A stretch of 52,533 bases of DNA from an uncultured Acinetobacter sp. (GTDB lineage: Bacteria > Pseudomonadota > Gammaproteobacteria > Pseudomonadales > Moraxellaceae). The stretch's first letter is position 1; each line of letters starts with the position of its first letter. Both the position numbers and the translations under genes were made by a program. The notes under the pieces are model-generated. The model was not told the DNA's origin, did no database searches, and saw nothing but the letters and a program-made list of their open reading frames with translations. The DNA lies in assembly GCF_947493735.1 (NCBI RefSeq), contig NZ_CANLSL010000020.1, positions 1-52,533 of the forward strand, given 5' to 3'. Positions 1 to 8,679 of the stretch are shown in pieces.

Positions 1-15
1 TCATGGTAAACACCT

Positions 16-228
16 GTGTTACTCTCAACAGCGTTGAGGGAGAGTTTAAGCGTTTACACAGTTTTATTTACAGTCTCGATTCCTACACATTGCCAAGCGT
101 TTTATATTGATCCAAAAGCAGATCATCACGCACCTATGCAAATGCCTCCGCAATATCAACGTATCAATATGACAGCAAGCAAAGGCATGCAACACATTCA
201 AGATGTTTTGCGAAAAGACAATGATTGA
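16..228 (+). CDS. Possible small secreted protein (uncertain)
   Basis: I do not recognise this reading frame. It would encode up to 70 residues from a GTG start. Residues 12-28 are hydrophobic and end in Cys-Gln-Ala, which looks like a signal peptide cleavage region. The rest is a hydrophilic, Met/Gln-rich tail (residues 29-70). No convincing ribosome binding site precedes the GTG, and an AGGGAGAG-like sequence at about 38-45 is not followed by a usual start codon. The gene may therefore be decayed at its start. It lies directly upstream of the tRNA-Glu promoter. It could also be a chance open frame. Confidence 0.25.
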   Translation: MLLSTALRESLSVYTVLFTVSIPTHCQAFYIDPKADHHAPMQMPPQYQRINMTASKGMQHIQDVLRKDND

Positions 229-264
229 ATTGCAGGACAATTCAATTAAAAGGCTGAAATATAT

Positions 265-293
265 TTGACATCAACACGACAGCTCTATATTAT
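265..293 (+). promoter_or_regulatory. sigma-70 promoter of tRNA-Glu
   Basis: A consensus -35 box TTGACA (265-270) is separated by exactly 17 bp from TATTAT (288-293). A short discriminator and the tRNA-Glu gene follow, starting 16 bp downstream. Spacing and sequence are close to ideal, as expected for a strongly expressed stable RNA. Confidence 0.8.
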
Positions 294-309
294 ACGCACA
301 CCTCACAAC

Positions 310-385
310 GTCCCTATCGTCTAGAGGCCTAGGACATCGCCCTTTCACGGCGGTAACCGGGGTTCGAATCCCCGTAGGGACGCCA
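310..385 (+). tRNA. tRNA-Glu (anticodon TTC)
   Basis: A full 76-nt cloverleaf with encoded CCA. The acceptor stem GTCCCTA pairs with TAGGGAC. The anticodon loop CTTTCAC (342-348) carries TTC at 344-346. The T-arm contains GGTTCGAATCC. It reads GAA/GAG codons. It stands alone behind its own strong promoter and no clear hairpin terminator follows; the next 60 bp are T-rich. Confidence 0.97.
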
Positions 386-535
386 TTATTCTTGTAAATT
401 TTCTCCCTTTTTATTTTTTCCTTTCTAATCAATTTCATTAAATGTGCCGCAATTGCTCCTTTTAAAATTTTAGCTTTTTAAATCTTTGTTTTCCTTTTAA
501 ACTGATTGCTATCTATTACTTTTTATTCTTCATTT

Positions 536-1453
536 ATGTTTTCACATTTAGATGATTATTATTGCTTTGCGATGGTCGTTGAACATGGTGGTTTTAGCGC
601 CGCTGAACGTGCCACAGATATTCCAAAATCAAAACTTAGCCGTCGCATCCAAAAGCTTGAAGAATATTTAGATATTCGCCTCATTCATCGCAATTCAAGA
701 CAGTTCTCCGTGACAGACATGGGTATGCAAGTCTATGAACGTGCAAAAGTCATGATTGACGCTGCCAAGTCTGCCGAAGATTTAGTGCAAAATTTAAGTG
801 ATACGCCACGTGGTACGGTCAAAGTCAGTATTCCTACATCAATGGCACAGAATGAATTTGCAAAAATTCTGCCTGAGTTTTTGGCACGTTATCCTGAAGT
901 ACGATTACAGCTTTTAATTAGCAATCGACGTGTTGATCTGATCAATGAAGGCATTGATTTGGCAGTTCGTGTCCGCACACAGCTTGATGAAGATAGTAAT
1001 TTGATTATTCGTCGCTTTGGCATCAGCGAACAACATCTATGTGCTAGCCAAGCCTATCTGAATCAATATGGTATGCCGATTAGCCCTGATGAACTTGCAA
1101 CACACCGTATATTGAGTATGTCAGATCAATTTATTCAGCAAAATATTGAACTGAAATGTACCGATGGCTCTTTGGAAAAAGTACAGATTCAACCGATATT
1201 ATTAGGTTCAGACTTGATCATGCTCGCAGAATTGGCTGCCAAGAACTGTGGAATTGCCCTACTTCCCGATTCTGTAACATCGGAAAAAATTGCCTCAGGT
1301 GAGTTGGTCTATGTCTTGCCTGATTATCATGCGCAACATGGTATTTTCCATATGGTCTATCCAAGTCGCAAAGGTGTTTTACCTGCGGTACGTGTATTGA
1401 TTGACTTTTTGGCAGAAAAATTAACCCAGGAATGTGAAATTGCCATGACTTGA
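536..1453 (+). CDS. LysR-family transcriptional regulator
   Basis: A 305-residue LysR-type regulator. The N-terminal winged helix-turn-helix spans about residues 5-62, and the recognition-helix region has the typical KSKLSRRIQKLE pattern. The C-terminal part (about 90-295) is the periplasmic-binding-like co-inducer domain. The reading frame is open from a TTG at 506, but the ATG at 536 gives the normal LysR N terminus (MFSHLDDYYCFAMVVE), so that start is used. A hairpin terminator follows directly. The next gene on the same strand is a small nitroreductase with a dyad operator in its promoter region, so regulation of that gene is likely but inferred. The effector is unknown. Confidence 0.9.
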   Translation: MFSHLDDYYCFAMVVEHGGFSAAERATDIPKSKLSRRIQKLEEYLDIRLIHRNSRQFSVTDMGMQVYERAKVMIDAAKSAEDLVQNLSDTPRGTVKVSIPTSMAQNEFAKILPEFLARYPEVRLQLLISNRRVDLINEGIDLAVRVRTQLDEDSNLIIRRFGISEQHLCASQAYLNQYGMPISPDELATHRILSMSDQFIQQNIELKCTDGSLEKVQIQPILLGSDLIMLAELAAKNCGIALLPDSVTSEKIASGELVYVLPDYHAQHGIFHMVYPSRKGVLPAVRVLIDFLAEKLTQECEIAMT

Positions 1454-1493
1454 TTGAAGCCATACCAACTATGGGCTTCAAGTTAGTTTTTTT
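1454..1493 (+). terminator. Rho-independent terminator after the LysR gene
   Basis: TTGAAGCC and GGGCTTCAA arms form a hairpin starting right after the stop codon, followed by AGTTAG and a run of T's. Confidence 0.75.
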
Positions 1494-1525
1494 ATCTTTT
1501 GAATTATTCGTTGCAAATATAAAAC

Positions 1526-1544
1526 AGTGTATTGTAAATACACT
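1526..1544. promoter_or_regulatory. Palindromic operator candidate upstream of the nitroreductase
   Basis: A perfect dyad, AGTGTATT-GTA-AATACACT, with 8-bp arms. It contains a T-N11-A core like LysR-type boxes. It lies about 25 bp upstream of a possible -10 box TATACT (1569-1574) and about 110 bp upstream of the nitroreductase start. The preceding LysR gene is the obvious candidate binder, but a TetR- or MarR-type protein could equally use such a site. Confidence 0.5.
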
Positions 1545-1652
1545 ACTGCAAGATATTTCATTCAACTTTATACTGCGCTTGTCTTGTTAAATTAATTAAA
1601 TTAACTGAACAATTAACGCTGAACAATCAGTACAGATTGAAGGAATATCACC

Positions 1653-2246
1653 ATGTCTTTTATCGAACAAATCAAACAACGTCGTTCTATCTACGCCATT
1701 GGTAAAAACGTCAGCCAAACGCCTGAACAGCTTGATGGTGTGATTCAAGAAGCGATTAAACAATCGCCATCTTCGTTTAACTCTCAATCTTCTCGTGCAG
1801 TGACTTTATACGGCGACTCCCATGCTAAGTTTTGGGAAATCGTGCGTGAAACATTGCGCAAAATGGTGCCTGCGGAAAACTTCGAATCAACCAGTCAAAA
1901 AATTGATAGTTTTTCAGCAGGTTATGCCACTGTATTGTTTTATGAAGATCAAGATGTGATCAAAAACTTACAAGAACAATTTCCACTTTATGCAGACAAC
2001 TTTCCGGTGTGGTCTGAGCATTCTTCTGCAATTGCACAGTTTGCAACATGGACTGCCCTTGCGGAAATCAACATCGGCGCTTCATTGCAACATTACAATC
2101 CAATCGTTGATGAAGAAGTTGCACAGACTTTTGACATTCCTGCAAACTGGAAACTTCGTGCGCAGTTGGTACTTGGCTCGATCGAAGCACCTGCAGGTGA
2201 AAAAACATTTATGAATGATAGCGAGCGTTTTAAATCGTTTCGTTAA
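1653..2246 (+). CDS. Nitroreductase family protein
   Basis: A 197-residue FMN-dependent nitroreductase-fold protein of the short, Frm2/Hbn1-like subgroup (family assignment from overall pattern). Typical features are the N-terminal RRSIYAIG segment for phosphate/FMN contact, the SPSSFNSQSSR segment at about residues 38-49, and the C-terminal LVLGSIEAPAG segment. It would reduce nitro compounds or quinones with NAD(P)H in the cytoplasm; the physiological substrate cannot be read from sequence. A good ribosome binding site (GAAGGA) precedes the ATG. The length is complete for this subgroup. It is probably controlled by the LysR gene upstream. Confidence 0.88.
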   Translation: MSFIEQIKQRRSIYAIGKNVSQTPEQLDGVIQEAIKQSPSSFNSQSSRAVTLYGDSHAKFWEIVRETLRKMVPAENFESTSQKIDSFSAGYATVLFYEDQDVIKNLQEQFPLYADNFPVWSEHSSAIAQFATWTALAEINIGASLQHYNPIVDEEVAQTFDIPANWKLRAQLVLGSIEAPAGEKTFMNDSERFKSFR

Positions 2247-2275
2247 TTACTAGGCTAAAGTCTTTCAAAAAATTG

Positions 2276-2300
2276 AATCCCTCTTTGTGAGGGATTTTTT
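2276..2300 (+). terminator. Rho-independent terminator after the nitroreductase
   Basis: AATCCCTC (2276-2283) pairs with GAGGGATT (2289-2296) around a 5-nt loop, followed by a T run. It lies between convergent genes and may work weakly in both directions. Confidence 0.85.
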
Positions 2301-2306
2301 ATTGCT

Positions 2307-2744
2307 TTAATATGTGCTATACGCAAGATAAATCACAAAGTATCTTGAAAATTTTGCAACTGCGACAAAGCATAAAAATCTTAAAAAATTTTCTTTGAGG
2401 ACACCACTGACTAGTGTGATCGGATCACCAATGATCGGTAACCAACTGAGCAGTAAAATCGGCGAGCCATATTTGGCGTATAACTTTTGAGCTTGATCTA
2501 GCTTTTGCCAAGAAATTGGAAACCCTTTCCTATCTCGATATGTTTCGATTTTTATACCCAACCACCAATTCACACATGAACCTAAGATATTGCCAAATGT
2601 TGCGATCGCTAATAACAAGGTAACCACATATTTTTCTGAAAATAATAATGCGAGTAGCAAAGCTTCTGACTGTAACGGTAGTAGCGTAGCTGCGCCAAAT
2701 GCGCTGAAAAATAAGCTGAGATAACCGATGAGGATTTCATTCAT
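2307..2744 (-). CDS. yqaA: YqaA family (DedA-like) inner-membrane protein
   Basis: A 145-residue integral membrane protein of the YqaA/SNARE-associated (DedA-like) family. It shows hydrophobic segments at about residues 5-30, 38-62, 95-115 and 120-142. The loop FGNILGSCVNWWLG followed by a basic stretch, and a later GDPITLVSG segment, are hallmarks of the family. DedA-type proteins are linked to membrane lipid and proton-motive-force homeostasis; the precise job of YqaA is not known. It is transcribed alone, convergent with the nitroreductase. Confidence 0.88.
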   Translation of the reverse strand: MNEILIGYLSLFFSAFGAATLLPLQSEALLLALLFSEKYVVTLLLAIATFGNILGSCVNWWLGIKIETYRDRKGFPISWQKLDQAQKLYAKYGSPILLLSWLPIIGDPITLVSGVLKENFLRFLCFVAVAKFSRYFVIYLAYSTY

Positions 2745-2816
2745 TTTTTCGACAAGTTACAGATGAATTATTGAAAATTTTAAGGATTAAAAAAGCTTTT
2801 AACAAATGTATAGACA

Positions 2817-2850
2817 TAAAAAAACCTGCTTAATCACAGCAGGTTTTTTC
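2817..2850 (-). terminator. Terminator downstream of tRNA-Trp
   Basis: AAAAAACCTGC and GCAGGTTTTTT form a long A/T-flanked hairpin immediately 3' of the minus-strand tRNA-Trp. Symmetry means it could act in both directions. Confidence 0.85.
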
Positions 2851-2855
2851 GAATT

Positions 2856-2929
2856 TGGCAGAGGATCAAGGACTCGAACCTTGACGAACGGTTTTGGAGA
2901 CCGTCATGCTACCATTACACCAATCCTCT
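2856..2929 (-). tRNA. tRNA-Trp (anticodon CCA), atypical body
   Basis: A 74-nt cloverleaf with encoded CCA. The acceptor AGAGGAT pairs with ATCCTCT. The anticodon loop CTCCAAA holds CCA (2895-2897 on the plus strand), with A37 following. The T-arm is CAAGG-TTCGAGT-CCTTG. The identity features A1-U72, discriminator G73 and anticodon CCA all fit TrpRS recognition. The D-arm is short (7-nt loop, GTGT/GCAT stem with wobble pairs) and the variable loop is 4 nt, so the body looks more like a Gln/Gly-type tRNA than the usual bacterial tRNA-Trp. It is not in the usual tufB-secE context. Confidence 0.93.
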
Positions 2930-2960
2930 ATATTTGTCTAATCTCTCAAGACGATGCAAA

Positions 2961-2988
2961 AGATAACATAGCGCATCGATCAATTCAA
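2961..2988 (-). promoter_or_regulatory. Likely promoter of tRNA-Trp
   Basis: On the minus strand TTGAAT (2988-2983) is followed after 16 bp by TTATCT (2966-2961), about 30 bp upstream of the mature tRNA 5' end. The boxes are reasonable but not perfect. Confidence 0.4.
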
Positions 2989-3040
2989 TCACTCTCCGTT
3001 CGACTGCACATTTCTAAGCCGTTTATCAGATCACTGTGTA

Positions 3041-4924
3041 TCAAATCATCAAACTATTTTGTTTTAACATGCGATCAACAATGCTATTCGATTCAAAGCC
3101 AAAGCGCCAATAGAGCAATTCTAACACATCGAGTTCATCTTGACTGATGAATCGAGTTGACCACATTTCTTGTTCAATCACAGCGAGCAAATACATCCGT
3201 TGTCTATATAACAGTCCTGAAATGCTTTGAATACATTGCCCCAAATCTATCTCATGTTCAGTGATCCGAGTATAGGCTTGTAACTCGTGATGTTTAAGAA
3301 TTTTCTTTAAAATCCGTTGCCTGACTTTCAATTGCTTCAAGCTGTCAATCTGCTGAACATGCAGCATCGCATCAACCAGAACAACTAACTCAGTTAAACA
3401 ATTTTCACGAATTACAGGGAGTGCAGGCTCAAGCAAAGATTGCGTAGACTTCACTCGATCAAAGAGCAAACTGTCTAATAAACCAATCTCACCATCAGCC
3501 TGAATAATAGAAGCAATTTTCTTTAAATAATGATGACTGATAATATTTGGCATCCGATCAATATAATGCAAAGCCTCATCAAAAATTTGCAAATGAATAC
3601 GACCGTCGACCTTTAATAACGCCTCAACGATTGCCCTACTGACTTCTGCATCTTCAGGAATAAATTCACGGTATTGGCGAATCATAAATATTGCCAAGAT
3701 TACTTCTCGACTACCTGTAGCAGTTTGCATTGCACGAATAATTACATCTGGACGTTGCCAGCCTTGTCTAAGCACAAGACTAAGCGGTTTCATCGCATCT
3801 TTCGTTGCAAAGCTAATCGGTGAAAGTCGAAGTACAGGTGATGGCTGTATTGAAAATTGATTGCTGGTATCAAAAATTTCCAATACACGTGTTTCATTGG
3901 TTGGCAATAAAATCCGAGTGGCAAGCTTTTTCCTATCAATGACATTATTTTTATTTTTCAGTTTGAAAATCTGGCTATTTAAATCATGCAGTTGATCAAT
4001 TCGATCACTGAGAATTGCATGCACTCGAAACCAACTTTGTTCAGTCAACGCATTAGCAAAGCAGATATGTGCAAGTGCTTCACTTTCTACTCGAAAAAGT
4101 TGTGAGCCGTAAGTATGCACATAGATACGACTGAGTGCGTGTAACAGGTCCTCTTCAGCAACGAAGCTTAAAGTTTGCTGATCAACTCGATATTCACGGC
4201 GTACATAAAGTAGAAACTTCACCACACGACTAGTCAGCACCCCAAGACTGCCCAAGAGCCAAATAAATCCACCCCATGCCACATAGATCGCTGCAAACTT
4301 ACTATCCATGACCAACGATTTACGCTTCGTGCCTTTTACGACAAATAAACTACCAAGCTGTGAAAAAAATAAAAGACCACTGCACCAAATGAGTAATCGA
4401 GTATGTTCGACAAATGCATTAGAATTGATATGTACATACTGCTGAGCAATCAGTGCTTTAATCTCAGGATAATCCATTGACTGTAATGCACCCCATGTCA
4501 GCACAATGCTGGCATCATTTTTCCCAAAACCCACGGTAAATGCATTAATACCAAGCTCATCAGGTAGTACAAATAAATATGCAGGTTTGACACCACATAG
4601 ACTGGCGATTTCATCATTGATTTGTAGCGCAATGCTTTCATTCGGTACTGCATTGAGCCGCTCAATGGCTTTTGCACGAAGATGTTTTGCAACAAATCGT
4701 CCATCACCTTTATAAATAAGCTGTCGATAAATGATATTCAGACCGCACAACAAAAATATACCAATAATCGCAGCAGGACTAAGTAGATGCCACCAAATAG
4801 ATTGTGAGCTATCAAAAAAATGGACGATCAAACCAAATATAAAATTCAGCACCACAATGACGGCAACCAACGCCAAAGCAAAGACCACAGGCAATTTAAA
4901 GAGATGAATCCGTAAACTGATCAT
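3041..4924 (-). CDS. M48-like membrane protein lacking the catalytic HExxH (pseudoprotease)
   Basis: A 627-residue protein with two N-terminal membrane segments (about 10-35 and 45-65). An M48 (Ste24/HtpX-like) domain follows, recognisable by the NAFTVGFG...IVLTWGAL strand pattern near residues 125-147. Further hydrophobic segments occur at about 175-195 and 210-235. Where M48 peptidases carry HExxH, this protein reads QQYVH: the first zinc ligand and the catalytic Glu are both replaced by Gln. The later REYRVD segment, matching the REYLAD element with the third zinc ligand, keeps its Glu. The C-terminal 300 residues are a helical extension I cannot assign. It is probably a non-proteolytic relative with a scaffold or chaperone-like role; that role is inference. 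It is transcribed alone. Confidence 0.75.
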   Translation of the reverse strand: MISLRIHLFKLPVVFALALVAVIVVLNFIFGLIVHFFDSSQSIWWHLLSPAAIIGIFLLCGLNIIYRQLIYKGDGRFVAKHLRAKAIERLNAVPNESIALQINDEIASLCGVKPAYLFVLPDELGINAFTVGFGKNDASIVLTWGALQSMDYPEIKALIAQQYVHINSNAFVEHTRLLIWCSGLLFFSQLGSLFVVKGTKRKSLVMDSKFAAIYVAWGGFIWLLGSLGVLTSRVVKFLLYVRREYRVDQQTLSFVAEEDLLHALSRIYVHTYGSQLFRVESEALAHICFANALTEQSWFRVHAILSDRIDQLHDLNSQIFKLKNKNNVIDRKKLATRILLPTNETRVLEIFDTSNQFSIQPSPVLRLSPISFATKDAMKPLSLVLRQGWQRPDVIIRAMQTATGSREVILAIFMIRQYREFIPEDAEVSRAIVEALLKVDGRIHLQIFDEALHYIDRMPNIISHHYLKKIASIIQADGEIGLLDSLLFDRVKSTQSLLEPALPVIRENCLTELVVLVDAMLHVQQIDSLKQLKVRQRILKKILKHHELQAYTRITEHEIDLGQCIQSISGLLYRQRMYLLAVIEQEMWSTRFISQDELDVLELLYWRFGFESNSIVDRMLKQNSLMI

Positions 4925-5085
4925 ATTCAGACCGAAAGATGGTGATAAAACAGCATGTGTAAGTAAATTTATCCGTATATTTTTAGTGATAACTTATTTT
5001 ATTGGCTATCGCAAGTTTGTTGAGTGAATAATTCGCACAAAGTGCTACTACATCAAATTATATTGCTTAATGAACAACTCTTATC

Positions 5086-5121
5086 AAAAAAGACGTTTAA
5101 ACGATAAGTTTAAACGTCTTT
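5086..5121 (-). terminator. Terminator of the purF transcript
   Basis: AAAGACGTTTAAAC (5089-5102) and GTTTAAACGTCTTT (5108-5121) form a 14-bp hairpin with a GATAA loop, flanked by A/T runs, 43 bp beyond the purF stop. Confidence 0.88.
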
Positions 5122-5163
5122 GAAATCATTGACACAACCGATGATTAAAAAATCACTTTATAA

Positions 5164-6705
5164 TTAAGCGTCTTCTTTAATGCCAGTAAGATCGACCGAT
5201 GCCGCATCGACATTGACATCAATGTAGCCATCTTTTTTCTTCTTGGCAGTGTCATTACGGCTCTGTTCAAGACGTTTTAGATACTCAGCATCAATGCCTT
5301 CAGTGACATAATGTCCGTCAAATACCGCACAATCAAATTCGGTAATTTTTGGAATTTTCTTAGTACGAACAGCCGCTTTTAAGTCTTCCAAGTCTTGGAA
5401 AATCAAACGATCCGCACCAATAATTTGACGGACTTCTTCAACGGTACGATCCGCTGCAATCAATTCAGATTTTGCAGGCATATCAATACCATACACATTC
5501 GGGAATTTAATCATTGGCGCAGCAGAAGCAAAGAACACTTGCTTCGCACCCGAGTCACGTGCCATTTGAATAATTTCTTCACAAGTCGTACCACGTACGA
5601 TCGAGTCATCGACGAGCAATACATTCTTGTCTTTAAACTCAAGCTCTACAGGGTTGAGCTTTTGACGGACAGATTTTTTACGTTGTTGCTGACCTGGCAT
5701 GATGAAGGTACGACCGATATAGCGGTTCTTCATAAAACCTTCACGGAACTTCACACCAAGATAATTGGCAAGCTCAAGCGCAGATGTACGGCTAGTATCT
5801 GGAATTGGAATGACCACATCAATCTCGTGATCTTTACCCCATTCTTTAAGGATTTTATGAGCAAGTTTTTTACCCATTTTCAAACGGGCTTTATAGACAG
5901 AAATCCCATCAAGTGTCGCATCTGGACGAGCAAAATATACATATTCAAAAATACATGGACGATGTAATGGCGCAGTCGCACATTGCTGTAGGAAAAGATT
6001 ACCTTTGCTATCTACAAACATCGCTTCACCGGGTTCAAGGTCACGTTCGACTTTAAAACCAAGAGAGGTAATCGCTACGGATTCAGATGCGATAATATAT
6101 TCCATACCTGTATCAGTTTCACGAGAACCGTAAACCAAAGGACGAATACCGTTCGGATCACGGAAGCCGACTAAGCCATGTCCTGTGATTAACGCCACCA
6201 CGCCATAAGCACCTTTACAACGCTCATGCACGCTTGCTACTGCGGTGAAAATATCGTGTTCGCTTGGGTTGACCTTGCCACATTTTTGCAACTCATGTGC
6301 AAAGACATTGAGCAAAACTTCTGAGTCAGAATCCGTATTAATATGACGCAAATCTGCACTAAATAAATCTTTATGAATATCTGCCGCATTGGTCAGATTG
6401 CCATTGTGCGCAAGCGAAATACCATATGGTGAATTGACATAAAACGGCTGTGCTTCTGCACTACTTGATGAGCCTGCGGTCGGGTAACGAACATGACCGA
6501 TACCAAAGTTGCCGACTAAAGCACGCATGTGGCGTGTATGAAATACATCTCGCACCATGCCATTGTCTTTACGGAGATATAGACGCCCATCATGGCAGGT
6601 AATGATCCCTGCTGCGTCCTGTCCACGATGCTGTAACATGGTTAACGCATCATATAACATTTGATTTACTGGCGACTTCGCAGCTATACCAACCACACCA
6701 CACAT
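5164..6705 (-). CDS. purF: Amidophosphoribosyltransferase
   Basis: 513 residues. It catalyses the first committed step of de novo purine synthesis: PRPP plus glutamine to 5-phosphoribosylamine. Cys2, exposed after Met removal, is the Ntn-glutaminase nucleophile (MCGVVGIA). The class II glutaminase core includes [10 protein letters not shown] and AHNGNLTN. The PRPP-binding loop [17 protein letters not shown] lies near residues 365-382. There is no propeptide and no iron-sulfur cysteine set, as in the E. coli type. It follows cvpA on the same strand with a gap of about 110 bp, the classic cvpA-purF order. A strong terminator ends the unit. Confidence 0.98.
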   Translation of the reverse strand: MCGVVGIAAKSPVNQMLYDALTMLQHRGQDAAGIITCHDGRLYLRKDNGMVRDVFHTRHMRALVGNFGIGHVRYPTAGSSSSAEAQPFYVNSPYGISLAHNGNLTNAADIHKDLFSADLRHINTDSDSEVLLNVFAHELQKCGKVNPSEHDIFTAVASVHERCKGAYGVVALITGHGLVGFRDPNGIRPLVYGSRETDTGMEYIIASESVAITSLGFKVERDLEPGEAMFVDSKGNLFLQQCATAPLHRPCIFEYVYFARPDATLDGISVYKARLKMGKKLAHKILKEWGKDHEIDVVIPIPDTSRTSALELANYLGVKFREGFMKNRYIGRTFIMPGQQQRKKSVRQKLNPVELEFKDKNVLLVDDSIVRGTTCEEIIQMARDSGAKQVFFASAAPMIKFPNVYGIDMPAKSELIAADRTVEEVRQIIGADRLIFQDLEDLKAAVRTKKIPKITEFDCAVFDGHYVTEGIDAEYLKRLEQSRNDTAKKKKDGYIDVNVDAASVDLTGIKEDA

Positions 6706-6818
6706 AGAGACCTCGCAGACTGGCTAGGAACTTTATAGATAAAACGAGTGTTAAAACAAAAACATAAAACCATTTGAACATCTCTTCGAATTGATACGAA
6801 ATAGCCTTTCAAATTGTT

Positions 6819-7403
6819 TTATAAAAATGGATTGGCAGTCTTAGACTGATTTTCCCCATTCGAGGGCGATATTATATCATCTTGCGCTTTAGAATGATCA
6901 TCCGAATTGAAGCTTTCTAACTCAGCAGTCGTTTTTTGTACGATCTGTTGAGAGTATTCAATGGTTTGCGCTACATAAGGTTGTAGCCATCCGATCATTT
7001 TTGAATCTTGCCACATTTTGGTTTGCGCAACCCACCCTTGCAAGATATGAATTGCAACCAAAAATACCACAGCCATTTTTGCAAAACCAAATGCACCACC
7101 TGCCAAACGGTTAAACCAAGACAATTTCAACTTTTTGATCACTTGATGCAACAAGTATCCCAGTGTCCACGTTAAAATCACAACAGCCAAAACAATCGCA
7201 ATAAAGGCAGCGATGTGTTGAACTGTCTGATCTTGGCTAATAAAACCCATCAGTGGGCGCATATATTCACTAAATTTCGTTGCACAAATCAGCGCAAATA
7301 CCCAACCAATCAGATTGGCTAAAGCATGAATAAAACCCTGACGCAGACCATTCATGGTACTGATCAAGATAAGGATGATCATGATAATATCAAGGGTGTT
7401 CAT
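6819..7403 (-). CDS. cvpA: CvpA family inner-membrane protein
   Basis: 194 residues with four hydrophobic segments at about 3-22, 27-45, 62-85 and 100-122, then a polar C-terminal tail. The GLRQGFIHALANLIGW pattern near the N terminus is diagnostic for CvpA. E. coli CvpA is needed for colicin V production and envelope integrity. It sits immediately upstream of purF, the conserved arrangement in gamma-proteobacteria, and 75 bp downstream of pyrD on the same strand, so pyrD-cvpA-purF may be cotranscribed. Confidence 0.95.
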   Translation of the reverse strand: MNTLDIIMIILILISTMNGLRQGFIHALANLIGWVFALICATKFSEYMRPLMGFISQDQTVQHIAAFIAIVLAVVILTWTLGYLLHQVIKKLKLSWFNRLAGGAFGFAKMAVVFLVAIHILQGWVAQTKMWQDSKMIGWLQPYVAQTIEYSQQIVQKTTAELESFNSDDHSKAQDDIISPSNGENQSKTANPFL

Positions 7404-7478
7404 GCATTGCTACTCAACAATACTCAAGCTTTCATCGACACTTTAATTGGATTAAAACATTGAATTTAAAAATCAGAT

Positions 7479-8486
7479 TTAAAAAGATTGAACACAATCT
7501 GCAATTAGATTCGGACCTGTGTAAATCAAACCACTATAAATCTGCACCAAGCTTGCACCTGAAGCACGTTTTAATGCAGCTTGCTCACCCGACAGAATAC
7601 CACCGACACCAATCAATGGGATTTGATCTTGTAATATTTTGGAAAACTGACTGAGGCATTTGGTACTTTTTGTGAAGACAGGCTCACCAGATAAACCACC
7701 CTGTTCATCGCCATGCAACATCCCTTCGACACCTTCTCGTCCTAGTGTCGTATTGGTGACAATCAAACCATCAATTTTAAATTTGAGCAATTGATCTGCA
7801 ATAAACTCAATATCTTCAGCCGTTAAATCAGGTGCAACTTTGAGCACTAATGGCACATAAAAACTATATTGCTCTGCAAGCTCTAATTGTTTATTTTTTA
7901 AAGTTTCTAAGAGTTCAGTCAGTGCATGACCACTCTGCAAGCTACGCAAGTCTTTGGTATTTGGTGAGGAAATATTGACCGTGACATAGGACGCATATTG
8001 ATAGACTTTTTCTAAGCAAATCAAATAGTCTTCTGTGGCTTTTTCCACTGGTGTATCGGCATTTTTACCAATATTAATGCCAAGTACACCTTGATATTTT
8101 GCACTTTTAACATTTTCTACGAGCTTATCTACACCATCATTATTGAAGCCCATACGGTTAATGATTGCTTTGGCATCAGGTAGGCGGAACAAGCGTGGAT
8201 GTGGATTGCCCGATTGTGGACGTGGTGTAATTGTACCAATCTCAATAAAACCAAAACCTAATGCCGCCAAAGCATCAATGTAGTCGCCATTTTTATCCAA
8301 ACCTGCGGCAAGTCCGACAGGATTTGGGAATTGAATACCCATACAGGTCACAGGCTTTTGATATTGTTTATAAATATTTTGGATCAAGCCAAGTTTGTTT
8401 GCGATTTTCAGTGAAGATAGAGTCACTTCATGAGCACGTTCGGCTTCGAGCTTAAACAAAATTGGGCGAGCTAAGGAATATAACAT
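7479..8486 (-). CDS. pyrD: Dihydroorotate dehydrogenase (quinone), class 2
   Basis: 335 residues. It oxidises dihydroorotate to orotate on the inner face of the membrane and passes electrons from FMN to quinone. Class 2 features are the N-terminal amphipathic helix region ([19 protein letters not shown]) that binds membrane and quinone, [10 protein letters not shown] for [12 protein letters not shown], and SSPNTKDLR with the catalytic Ser of this class. The C-terminal IGVGGI and [11 protein letters not shown] segments bind the FMN phosphate. The length matches E. coli PyrD. The ATG start fits the family N terminus. Confidence 0.98.
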   Translation of the reverse strand: MLYSLARPILFKLEAERAHEVTLSSLKIANKLGLIQNIYKQYQKPVTCMGIQFPNPVGLAAGLDKNGDYIDALAALGFGFIEIGTITPRPQSGNPHPRLFRLPDAKAIINRMGFNNDGVDKLVENVKSAKYQGVLGINIGKNADTPVEKATEDYLICLEKVYQYASYVTVNISSPNTKDLRSLQSGHALTELLETLKNKQLELAEQYSFYVPLVLKVAPDLTAEDIEFIADQLLKFKIDGLIVTNTTLGREGVEGMLHGDEQGGLSGEPVFTKSTKCLSQFSKILQDQIPLIGVGGILSGEQAALKRASGASLVQIYSGLIYTGPNLIADCVQSF

Positions 8487-8621
8487 TGCGATTTGACAGG
8501 TATTTTATTGAAAAATTCGCCAAATAGTTTACGTGAACTATACACAAAAATATAGGGTTAGTTTTGAACTTGCATCAGTCGATGTAGCAAATAGGTTCGT
8601 AATCTTATCGTGTTAAACATC

Positions 8622-8652
8622 AAAAAAAAGACCCAGTAAAAACTGAGTCTTT
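8622..8652 (-). terminator. Terminator of glcB
   Basis: AAAGACCCAGT (8627-8637) and ACTGAGTCTTT (8642-8652) pair with one G-U wobble around a 4-nt loop. On the minus strand a run of eight T's follows. It lies about 28 bp after the glcB stop. Confidence 0.85.
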
Positions 8653-8679
8653 CTTTTTTAAGCGGTATCATCGAAATGA

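Noticed and set aside
1218..1565. 115-residue minus-strand frame
   Set aside because: It overlaps the LysR 3' end and its terminator on the other strand and lacks family features.
2806..3147. 113-residue plus-strand frame across the tRNA-Trp
   Set aside because: It runs through a terminator hairpin, a tRNA gene and the 3' end of the M48-like gene, so it cannot be a real protein gene.
5395..5967. 190-residue open frame on the plus strand
   Set aside because: It is antisense to the highly conserved purF coding sequence and has no recognisable domain; a shadow frame.
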